The notes beneath the pieces were generated by a model. The model had not been told where the DNA came from. It did no database searches and worked only from the letters and a program-made list of their open reading frames with translations. The translations under genes were made by a program, and so were the position numbers. From Aquabacterium sp. (GTDB lineage: Bacteria; Pseudomonadota; Gammaproteobacteria; Burkholderiales; Burkholderiaceae_C), in assembly GCA_023266355.1 (NCBI GenBank), contig JAHFQM010000005.1, positions 62,001 to 126,000 on the forward strand: 64,000 nucleotides of DNA. The letters run 5' to 3'. Below, piece by piece: positions 35,887 through 43,313 of this stretch. Within the stretch, counting starts at the first letter, position 1. Every line of letters starts with the position of its first letter.

Positions 35887-37203
35887 TCAGGCCCCGAACA
35901 CGGTCAGCACGCCGGTGTAGCCGTAGAGGTGGTGGCGCGCGATCTCGCCGCCCGCGAAGAAGCCGACGACGGGGATGTCGCCCAGGGCGTGGGCCAGGAT
36001 CTCCATCTCGGCGTTGGACGCGCCGAAGTGCTCGCCGCCGCGTCCGGCGCAGCTGATGTAGATGGCGCCTGCGGCCTGGCTGCCGGGGTGCTCTTGCGGG
36101 TCGAATTCCTCGCGGATTTCGGCGCAGATGCGCACCAGGTCCTGGCGCGCCGCCAAGGCGTTGCGCTGGCAGTACGCCATCTGCATGCCCGCCTCGACCT
36201 CTTCGGCCAAGGCCACGCCCTGGCGGCCGGGGTCCAGCCCGATGATGTGGCGCACGCGGGTGTCGGCGCCAAAGTGGCGGCCGTGGCTGAGCAGGTCGCT
36301 GCTGGCATCGGTCAGCCCGGCCAGGGTGGCGCGCACCTTGGGCAAGGCCTCGCGCTGCCAGCCCGAGCCGCTGACGGTGGCGGTCACGCCCAGGTCGCGC
36401 AGCAGGCAGGCCAGGGCCGGTTCGCCGTCGAGTTCATAGACGATGTTGCGCTCTGCCAAGGTGATTTCCCGGCGGGGACCCACGGGCGAGCAGCCTTGGC
36501 TGACGCGCGACACCAGCCGCACGCCTTCGCCAAAAGCCACGCCCGACAGGCCGCCATGCCAGACGCCCGCGGCGGGCTGCGGTGCGGCGGGCGCGTCGTT
36601 CGGGGGCGAGGTGGCATCTTCCGGCGCCAGGGCCAGGTGCAGCGGGTGGCGCTGGCTGGCGCTCAGGCCGCCGAAGAGGTAGCCGGTGTCGGTGCGCGAT
36701 GCCAGCTCGGCGATCAGCTCGGGCAGGTCGGGGGTGCGGGCATCGGCGTGCACCAGCGCGGTGTGGGCGCGCCAGCCGGGCTGGCCGGTGAGGCTGGCAT
36801 CTGCCGCGTGGCGGCGTCCGCGAGGCAAGGCGGGCAAGGGCTGGCGGCCGTGGAAGATGCGGAAGTCTTCGCGCGGCAGGTTGCACAGCATCACGGACAG
36901 GGCGGGCTCGTCCATGTACTCGACGTGGGTGGCCAGCACGCCGGCACCCACGGCACCAACCCAGGCCACCTGTGGCATGCGCTGGCGCAAGCCGTCGAGC
37001 ACGGCCTGGGCGCCATGGGCCAGGCCATCGCTGATGTAGCACCAGCCCAGGGTGGGGGCGTCGCGGCCGGGCTCACCGGCGGGCAGCCCGGCGCCTGCGG
37101 TGCCGCTGGGTGTGGCCATCTGCGAGGCCAGCTGCGCCCAGACCATCTCCAGCGCCAGCTCGGGCACGGGGTGGGTGGCGTGGGCCTGGAGGAAGCGCAG
37201 CAT
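35887..37203 (-). CDS. FIST N/C-domain sensory protein
   Basis: The 438-residue cytoplasmic protein has a FIST N domain (about 30-225: TLGWCYISDG, VGAVGAGVLA, GYLFGGLSAS) and a FIST C domain (about 245-415: YELDGEPALACLL, AYCQRNALAA, GAIYISCAGRG, VVGFFAGGEIA). FIST domains are thought to bind small ligands such as amino acids and usually work with signalling proteins; none is adjacent. The gene lies 12 bases after phaM on the same strand. The final domain ends HHLYGYTGVLTVFGA, as expected for the family. Confidence 0.88.
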   Translation of the reverse strand: MLRFLQAHATHPVPELALEMVWAQLASQMATPSGTAGAGLPAGEPGRDAPTLGWCYISDGLAHGAQAVLDGLRQRMPQVAWVGAVGAGVLATHVEYMDEPALSVMLCNLPREDFRIFHGRQPLPALPRGRRHAADASLTGQPGWRAHTALVHADARTPDLPELIAELASRTDTGYLFGGLSASQRHPLHLALAPEDATSPPNDAPAAPQPAAGVWHGGLSGVAFGEGVRLVSRVSQGCSPVGPRREITLAERNIVYELDGEPALACLLRDLGVTATVSGSGWQREALPKVRATLAGLTDASSDLLSHGRHFGADTRVRHIIGLDPGRQGVALAEEVEAGMQMAYCQRNALAARQDLVRICAEIREEFDPQEHPGSQAAGAIYISCAGRGGEHFGASNAEMEILAHALGDIPVVGFFAGGEIARHHLYGYTGVLTVFGA

Positions 37204-37215
37204 CCGGGGCCGCCT

Positions 37216-38004
37216 TCAGCCTTTGGCTGCCGGCTTGGCAGGGGTTTTGGGCGTGGCCTTGGGTGCGGTCTTGCGCGCAGGTGATTTGCCTGCGGTGGCT
37301 TGGCGCGCCGATGCCGTTTGGCCGCTGGCCTCGGTGGCGGCCGCCGTTGAGGCGTTGGCCGCCTGCTGCGTCTGGGCGAGCAGGTCGCTCATCGAGGTGC
37401 CGACGGTCTGGGCCGTTTGCGAGGCTTGGGATGCCAGGTGGGTGAACTGCTCGGTCAGGGTGTCCCACCAGCGCATGGGGTTGATGAGCTCAGGGCCGGC
37501 GCCAGCGGGGGCGGCATCGCCGTCGTTCGCGTCTGCCGTGGCCGGGGCGGCTGACGGTGCTTCGTGGCGGGGGGCTTCGGGCTCGGGGGCTGGCGTGGGG
37601 GGCTTGGCCGCAAAAGCCGCGGCCATGTCGGAGGCCACGTTGCGGGCTTTCAGCGCATCGCGCAGGCTGTCCATGGAGACGTTCATGCCCTTGAGCGTGC
37701 TCAGTGTCATCTTCTGGACTTCCAGGCCCTGGATGGTCATGGCGACCATGCGGGAGTTTTGCTCCAGCCAGAACTGCACGGTCTTGAGGTCCTGGATGCG
37801 CTTGTCGAGCTCTTCCGGGTCCAGCGTGGGCATGGCCCAACTGCTCAGGCCAGGGTTGGCCGTGTGGCCGGGCATGTTGGGCAGGGCACTGCCGGCGGCT
37901 TTCAGCCAGTCCTGGAAGAAATCCAGACCGGCGCCCAGGCCGCTGAAGGCACTGGCGCGGGGCGTGTCACCACTGGGGTCGGGGCTGGTGGGGCGTGTCG
38001 GCAT
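37216..38004 (-). CDS. phaM: PhaM-type polyhydroxyalkanoate granule regulatory protein
   Basis: The 262-residue protein has the conserved PhaM core at about residues 50-120: DPEELDKRIQDLKTVQFWLE followed by QNSRMVAMTIQGLEVQKM. A second conserved patch, NPMRWWDTLTEQF, lies near 175. The C-terminal 70 residues are Ala/Lys/Thr-rich, ending KATPKTPAKPAAKG, like the DNA-binding tail of Ralstonia PhaM. PhaM activates PHB synthase, sits on granules and tethers them to the nucleoid. The ATG at 38004 is seven bases after AGGAG; the ATG at 38010 abuts that site. FIST gene follows in the same unit. Confidence 0.87.
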   Translation of the reverse strand: MPTRPTSPDPSGDTPRASAFSGLGAGLDFFQDWLKAAGSALPNMPGHTANPGLSSWAMPTLDPEELDKRIQDLKTVQFWLEQNSRMVAMTIQGLEVQKMTLSTLKGMNVSMDSLRDALKARNVASDMAAAFAAKPPTPAPEPEAPRHEAPSAAPATADANDGDAAPAGAGPELINPMRWWDTLTEQFTHLASQASQTAQTVGTSMSDLLAQTQQAANASTAAATEASGQTASARQATAGKSPARKTAPKATPKTPAKPAAKG

Positions 38005-38131
38005 GGCCATCTCCTGCAAGGCATGCAGGCCATTGTGCCCCCTGGCGGCGTCGCTGCGAAGGCATGGCTGCCCGGCTTGTGGTGCGGGGCACGCATGGCG
38101 CGCATCACGGCACCGCATAATCGGCGCCTTC

Positions 38132-39727
38132 ATGCAACGCCGCGACCTTTTCCGACAACTCAGCCGTGCCGCGGCCGCCCTGGCCTGGCAGCAGGTTTTT
38201 GCAGCGCCCGCGCGTGTCCAGCCTGCAGATGCGGGCGATTGGAACGAGCCCGCCGAGGTCTTCACGCTCGGCGTGGCCAGTGGCGAACCCCAGCCCGATT
38301 CGGTGGTGCTGTGGACGCGCCTGGCGCCTCGCCCGCTGCAGGCCGATGGCGGCATGCCGGCGCGCGCCTTGCCTGTGCCTTGGGAGGTCGCGCTGGACGC
38401 GCGCTTCACGCAGGTGGTGCGCCAGGGCGTGGCCGTGGCCGATCCGGCCGTGGCGCACAGCGTGCACGTGGTGGCCAATGGCCTGCAGCCTGGGCGCGCC
38501 TATTTCTACCGCTTCAGCGCAGGCGGGCAGCACAGCCCGGTGGGGCGCACCCGCACGGCGCCCGCGCCGGACGCCAAGGTGCGCAACCTGCGCATGGCCC
38601 TGGCGTCCTGTCAGCACTACGAGCACGGTTTCTTCACGGCGCACCGCGAGATCTCCGACGCCGATCTGGACCTCGTCGTCTTCGTGGGCGACTACATCTA
38701 CACGACCGAAGCGCCGCGCCACGCCCGCTTGCGCTCGCACCCGCACGCGTTTGCCAAAGACCTGGCCGCGCGCACCCTGGCCGACTACCGCGTCCACCAC
38801 GCCAGCTACAAGCTCGATGCCGACTTGCGCGCGGCCCATGCGGCGCACCCCTGGCTGATGGTCTGGGACGACCACGAGGTGCTGGCCGACTACGCTGGCG
38901 ACCACGATCCCTACCTGGACGACGCCCAGGCCTTCCTGGCCGTGCGCGCCGCTGCCTACAAAGCCTACTTCGAGCACATGCCCGTGTCGCCACACCGCGT
39001 GCCGGCCGATGCCAGCATGCCCATGCAAGGCCGCTTCCAATGGGGGCAACTGGCCGACCTGTGGTTGCTCGACACCCGCCAGTACCGCGATGCGGGTGTC
39101 TGCAAAGGGCCCTTGCACGCGCCCATGGGCGGCAAGGTGCTGTGGCGCTGCCCGGCGACGGAGGCTGGCAGCCGCACCATGCTGGGCCAGGGCCAGGAAG
39201 ACTGGTTGGCCGAGGGGCTGGCGGGCAGCATGGCCAACTGGAAGTTCATCGTGCAGACCACGCAGATGTCGCCGGGCTTGCTGCACCTGCCGGTGGCCGG
39301 TGACCTGGTCTACGCCGAAGGCTGGGATGCCTTCCCTGCAGCCCGTGCGCGCCTGATGGACGCCATCGCCCAGCCGCGCGTGCAGGACGTGGTCGTGCTG
39401 GGCGGGGACGTGCACCGCCACGTGGCCGCCAACCTGCGCCTGGACCCGCGCGACCGCAACTCGCCCATCGTGGCCAGCGAAATCGTCGCCAGCTCCATCA
39501 CCAGCAAGGGCCTGAGCGAGTTGGCCAATGCCTGGATCAAGTCGAGCAACCCCGACATCGTCCACATGCGCAGCGACGAGCGCGGCTACGTGCTCATCGA
39601 CGTGTCGCCGCAGCAGGTCCAGTGCGAGTTCCGCGGCACCCTGCACCCGGTGCGGGCGCAGGCGAAGTTCCGCACCCAGGCGCGCTGCCTCGTCGAGCGC
39701 GGTGTGCCAGGCGTGCGCAAGGTCTGA
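38132..39727 (+). CDS. PhoD-family alkaline phosphatase / phosphodiesterase, Tat-exported
   Basis: The 531-residue enzyme has an N-terminal twin-arginine-like signal (MQRRDLFRQLSRAAAALAW, cleavage near FAAPA). A PhoD N-terminal domain follows (FTLGVASGEPQPDSVVLWTR near 45-64) and the metallophosphatase domain: FVGDYIYTTE near 188-197, WDDHEVLADY near 246-255 and VLGGDVHRHVAANL near 425-438, which supply the iron and calcium ligands. The frame is open for 1080 bases upstream, but that region is antisense to phaM; the ATG at 38132 begins the signal. It probably releases phosphate from organic esters in the periplasm. Confidence 0.9.
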   Translation: MQRRDLFRQLSRAAAALAWQQVFAAPARVQPADAGDWNEPAEVFTLGVASGEPQPDSVVLWTRLAPRPLQADGGMPARALPVPWEVALDARFTQVVRQGVAVADPAVAHSVHVVANGLQPGRAYFYRFSAGGQHSPVGRTRTAPAPDAKVRNLRMALASCQHYEHGFFTAHREISDADLDLVVFVGDYIYTTEAPRHARLRSHPHAFAKDLAARTLADYRVHHASYKLDADLRAAHAAHPWLMVWDDHEVLADYAGDHDPYLDDAQAFLAVRAAAYKAYFEHMPVSPHRVPADASMPMQGRFQWGQLADLWLLDTRQYRDAGVCKGPLHAPMGGKVLWRCPATEAGSRTMLGQGQEDWLAEGLAGSMANWKFIVQTTQMSPGLLHLPVAGDLVYAEGWDAFPAARARLMDAIAQPRVQDVVVLGGDVHRHVAANLRLDPRDRNSPIVASEIVASSITSKGLSELANAWIKSSNPDIVHMRSDERGYVLIDVSPQQVQCEFRGTLHPVRAQAKFRTQARCLVERGVPGVRKV

Positions 39728-39764
39728 CCCGGGCGGATGAGCAGGGCGGCTGTCGCGCGCCGGC

Positions 39765-40337
39765 TCAGGCCAGGGCCTGTTCCTGGCGCAGCCGGCTGTG
39801 GGCGGGCACGCTGGCCAGCAGGAATTCCATCTGGTCGGCCACGATGCGCCGCCCGCGCAGGATCATGTCCTCGTGCAGGCTGGGCACGTAGGGCAGGTAA
39901 TACAGAGACCAGCCCAGCTCGTTGAGCGTGCGGCTGCCCTTGCGGCCGTTGCAGTTGCGGCAGGCCGTGATGCAGTTCATCCAGGTGTCGCTGCCGCCGC
40001 GCGAGGTCGGCACGATGTGCTCGCGCGTGAGCGCATCGGCATGGAAGCGGTGGCCGCAGTAGGCGCAGACCTCGCGGTCGCGCGCAAAGAGCTTGTGGTT
40101 GGAGATGGCCGGCGCCTGCCGCCACGCGCGGCTGGGCACAGCCCCGTGCACCGCGATGATGGGGTGCAGTTCCAGGCGCGATTGCAGGCCCGTTTTGCGC
40201 TGGATGCCGCCGCGCAGCACCAAAAACGGGTCTCCCAGCGTCCACGCGACGCTGTCGTTGGCGTAGAGCCCCGCAGCTTCCTTGGCCGACAGCCAAGCTT
40301 GCGGGCGTCCCGACACGTCGAGTTGCAGCACGTCCAT
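39765..40337 (-). CDS. HNH endonuclease family protein
   Basis: The 190-residue protein carries an HNH fold at about residues 95-150: CAYCGHRFHADALTREHIVP, then SRGGSDTWMNCITACRNCN, with two CxxC pairs for structural zinc. The N-terminal 90 residues (WLSAKEAAGLYANDSVAW) are shared by a widespread proteobacterial family whose role is unproven. The ATG at 40337 has GGAGG five bases upstream; an earlier in-frame start adds 58 unlikely residues. No toxin or restriction partner is adjacent, so a housekeeping nuclease role is as likely as a defence role. The 310-base gap beyond its start holds promoters only. Confidence 0.85.
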   Translation of the reverse strand: MDVLQLDVSGRPQAWLSAKEAAGLYANDSVAWTLGDPFLVLRGGIQRKTGLQSRLELHPIIAVHGAVPSRAWRQAPAISNHKLFARDREVCAYCGHRFHADALTREHIVPTSRGGSDTWMNCITACRNCNGRKGSRTLNELGWSLYYLPYVPSLHEDMILRGRRIVADQMEFLLASVPAHSRLRQEQALA

Positions 40338-40647
40338 CCGGCCTCCATGAGGGCAATGACCGCTCAAGGATAGTGCAGCTTGTGTGACTTTCTCAACCAT
40401 TTGCGGTGCAATGCACGCGAGATCCGCATTTCTTTCTGCGAACGTGGCGCCTGGCGTTGCGGCAGATGCGGCCAACCCCCGCTTGACGCACCCGCCGCAG
40501 GCGTGAAACATCTGACGAAACGGCTTTGGCGCGTCCAGATGACGCCGTCGCGACAGAAAAGCACAAAAAAATTACGCGGACCCTCTACACAAACGTCTGG
40601 ATTTCTGCAAAATAGCACGACCGTTCGTTTTATTCCGAGGTGTTCCT
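40338..40647. promoter_or_regulatory. Divergent intergenic region with acyl-CoA-type operator
   Basis: The 310-base gap between the HNH and TetR genes contains an AT-rich patch (40560-40634) ending in CACGACCGTTCGTTTTATT (40616-40634). It includes the imperfect palindrome ACGACCGTTCGT. Its complement holds AACGGTCGT, as found in the palindromes at 30473-30501. A further short palindrome GTGCAATGCAC lies near 40406-40416. No gene is seen. Confidence 0.45.
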
Positions 40648-41385
40648 GTGTCCCATGCGCTGCCCCAAGATGCCAAGCCCGCCGCCGATGTGGCGCGTGA
40701 GCGTGGCCGTGGTGCGCACAAAGGCCAGCAGACGCGCGCGGCCATCCTCGATGCCGCCTTGAGCCTGGCCTCGCAGATGGGCATCGAAGGGCTGTCGATC
40801 GGCGCGCTGGCCGAAGTCACCGGCATGAGCAAGTCGGGCGTGTTCGCCCACTTCGGCTCGCGCGAAGAACTCCAGATCTCCGTCATCCGCGAATACCACG
40901 AGCGTTTTGAGGAAGAGGTGTTCCTGCCCGCCATCCGCCAGCCCCGGGGCCTGCCGCGCTTGCGCGCCCTGTTCGAGAACTGGGTGGCCAAGGTGGCCAC
41001 GGAAATCGACTCCGGTTGCATTTACATCAGCGGCGCGGTGGAATTCGACGACCGCCCCGGTCCGGTGCGCGACGCCTTGGCCGGCATGGTGGTCACCTGG
41101 CATGGTTCCTTGGTGCGCGCGATCCGCATGGCCATGGCGATGGGCCACCTGCGCCCTGACACCGACCCGATGCAGATGCAGTTTGAAATCCATGGCCTGA
41201 TCCTGGCCCTCCACCACGACGCGCGTTTCCTGCGCTCCGTGGGGGCGGTGGATCGGGCCCGCACGGCCTTCGAGCGCCTGATCCAGCACTACACGCTGGG
41301 CACGGCCGTGGCGCCGTCTGGACAAGCCGAGCCCCCGGGCGCGGCTGCCGCTGGGGGCGCGACAGCACCCCTGGCACCCGTTTGA
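40648..41385 (+). CDS. TetR-family regulator of the beta-oxidation operon
   Basis: The 245-residue regulator has a helix-turn-helix at about residues 47-70 (LSIGALAEVTGMSKSGVFAHF) and a TetR C-terminal domain, ending in an Ala/Gly/Pro-rich tail. The start is a GTG at 40648, eight bases after GAGG. It is the first gene of a run TetR, acyl-CoA dehydrogenase, bifunctional FadN-like enzyme, thiolase. The operator-like sequence 14-30 bases upstream suggests autoregulation. By context it should sense acyl-CoA or a fatty acid, comparable to PsrA or FadR of the TetR type. Confidence 0.88.
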   Translation: MSHALPQDAKPAADVARERGRGAHKGQQTRAAILDAALSLASQMGIEGLSIGALAEVTGMSKSGVFAHFGSREELQISVIREYHERFEEEVFLPAIRQPRGLPRLRALFENWVAKVATEIDSGCIYISGAVEFDDRPGPVRDALAGMVVTWHGSLVRAIRMAMAMGHLRPDTDPMQMQFEIHGLILALHHDARFLRSVGAVDRARTAFERLIQHYTLGTAVAPSGQAEPPGAAAAGGATAPLAPV

Positions 41386-41435
41386 TCCTTTCCCCCTTGT
41401 TTCTTCACAAGCCTTTTTGACCGAGGAGCTTCACG

Positions 41436-43226
41436 ATGCCTTCTTACACCCCCCCGCTGCGCGACATGCAATTCGTGATCCACGAGCTGCTCGGCGCTGT
41501 CGATGAACTCAAGCAGATCCCCGCTTACGCGGATGTGGACGCCGACACCGTCAATGCCGTGCTGGAAGAGGGTGGCAAGTTCGCCTCCGAAGTGCTGGCC
41601 CCGCTGAACCTGGTGGGCGACGCCCAGGGCTGCGTGCTGGACAAGACCACGCACGAAGTCAAGACCCCGGACGGCTTCAAGGCCGCCTACAAGCAGTACA
41701 CCGAAAACGGCTGGTCCGCCCTGTCGGCCGACCCGGAATGGGGTGGCCAGGGCCTGCCCCTGCTGGTCAACCAGGCCATCTATGAAATGCTGAACTCGGC
41801 CAACCAGGCCTGGACCATGTACCCCGGCCTGAGCCACGGTGCCCACGCCTGCCTGGAAGCCCACGGTTCCGACGAGCAGAAGAAGACCTACCTGCCCAAG
41901 CTGACCTCCGGCGAGTGGACCGGCACGATGTGCCTGACCGAGCCGCACTGCGGCACCGACCTGGGCCTGCTGCGCACCAAGGCCGAACCGCAAGGCGACG
42001 GCACCTACAAGATCACCGGCGCCAAGATCTTCATCTCGGCCGGTGAACACGACATGGCCGAGAACATCGTCCATCTGGTGCTGGCCCGCCTGCCGGACGC
42101 GCCTGTTGGCTCCAAGGGCATCTCGCTGTTCGTGGTGCCCAAGTTCAACGTGAACGCCGATGGCTCCATCGGTTCGCGCAACGGCATCTACTGCGGTGGC
42201 CTGGAACACAAGATGGGCATCCATGGCAACGCCACGGCCCAGATGGTGCTGGAAGACGCCGTCGGCACCCTGGTGGGCCAGCCCCACCGCGGTCTGCCCG
42301 CCATGTTCGTGATGATGAACGGCGCCCGCCTGGGCGTGGGCAACCAGTCCCTGGGCCTGACGCAAGTCGCCTACGAGAACGCCGTCAACTACGCCAAGGA
42401 CCGCGTGCAGATGCGTGCCCTGTCGGGCGTCAAGCGCCCTGACCTGGCCGCCGACCCCATCATCGTGCACCCCGATGTGCGCAAGATGCTGCTGACCGCC
42501 CGTGCCTACGCCGAAGGCGCCCGCGCCCTGGTGTACTTCACCGCCATCGAGCTGGACAAGGCCCACAACCACCCCGACGAAGCCGTCCGCAAGGAATCCG
42601 ACGACACCGTCGCCCTGCTGACCCCGATCGTCAAGGCCTTCATCACCGACAACGCCTGGGCTGCCACCGTGCATTGCCAGCAGGTCTACGGTGGCCACGG
42701 CTTCATCCACGAGTGGGGCATGGAGCAGTTCGTGCGCGACGCCCGCATCAACATGATCTATGAAGGCACCAACACGATCCAGTCGCTGGACCTGCTGGGC
42801 CGCAAGGTGCTGGGCGATGGCGGCGCCAAGCTGACCAAGTTCGGCAAGCTGGTGTCCACCTTCGTGAAGGAAAACGCCGACAACGCCGCTCTGCAAGAGT
42901 TCACCGTGCCCCTGGCCGACCTGGGCAAGAAGGTGCAAGCCTTCACCATGGAAATCGGCATGAAGGGCATGCAGAACCCCGACGAAGTCGGCGCCGCTGC
43001 GGTGGACTACCTGCGCGTGGTCGGCCACATGGTCTACGCCTATTTCTTCGCCCGCATGGCCAAGATCGCCCTGGAAAAGCAAGGCTCTGGCGACAAGTTC
43101 TACATCGCCAAGCTGGCCACGGCCCGCTTCTACTTCGCCAAGCTGGTGCCTGAAGTCGAGACCGCGATGATCACGGCCAAGGCCGGTCTGAAGCCCCTGA
43201 TGGAAATGGACGAAGCCCTGTTCTGA
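41436..43226 (+). CDS. Acyl-CoA dehydrogenase (large, FadE/DmdC-like) paralogue 2
   Basis: The 596-residue FAD enzyme shares the layout of the paralogue at 28588-30408: N-terminal TPPLRDMQFVIHELLG, flavin region EWTGTMCLTEPHCGTDLG (about 156-173), KIFISAGEHD, and GHGFIHEWGMEQFVRDARI near 426-444, plus the extra C-terminal domain. It catalyses the first step of acyl-CoA beta-oxidation. GAGGAG precedes the ATG. It lies 50 bases after the TetR gene and 87 bases before the bifunctional enzyme, so all steps of the cycle are encoded in one unit. Confidence 0.95.
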   Translation: MPSYTPPLRDMQFVIHELLGAVDELKQIPAYADVDADTVNAVLEEGGKFASEVLAPLNLVGDAQGCVLDKTTHEVKTPDGFKAAYKQYTENGWSALSADPEWGGQGLPLLVNQAIYEMLNSANQAWTMYPGLSHGAHACLEAHGSDEQKKTYLPKLTSGEWTGTMCLTEPHCGTDLGLLRTKAEPQGDGTYKITGAKIFISAGEHDMAENIVHLVLARLPDAPVGSKGISLFVVPKFNVNADGSIGSRNGIYCGGLEHKMGIHGNATAQMVLEDAVGTLVGQPHRGLPAMFVMMNGARLGVGNQSLGLTQVAYENAVNYAKDRVQMRALSGVKRPDLAADPIIVHPDVRKMLLTARAYAEGARALVYFTAIELDKAHNHPDEAVRKESDDTVALLTPIVKAFITDNAWAATVHCQQVYGGHGFIHEWGMEQFVRDARINMIYEGTNTIQSLDLLGRKVLGDGGAKLTKFGKLVSTFVKENADNAALQEFTVPLADLGKKVQAFTMEIGMKGMQNPDEVGAAAVDYLRVVGHMVYAYFFARMAKIALEKQGSGDKFYIAKLATARFYFAKLVPEVETAMITAKAGLKPLMEMDEALF

Positions 43227-43313
43227 TCGACAGGCTGTTCAAGGGAGGCAGGTCATGATGGCCACCTCCCTGTTTCCATTGCCCCATTTCCACGAGTTCC
43301 TCAAGGAGAGAAC

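Noticed and set aside
37052..38131. A 360-codon in-frame extension ahead of the PhoD-type gene
   Set aside because: It lies antisense to phaM and would bury the twin-arginine signal; the ATG at 38132 is the natural start.
39765..40337. HNH gene considered as part of a restriction or anti-phage system
   Set aside because: No methylase, helicase or other defence gene is adjacent; the family is widespread as a lone gene.
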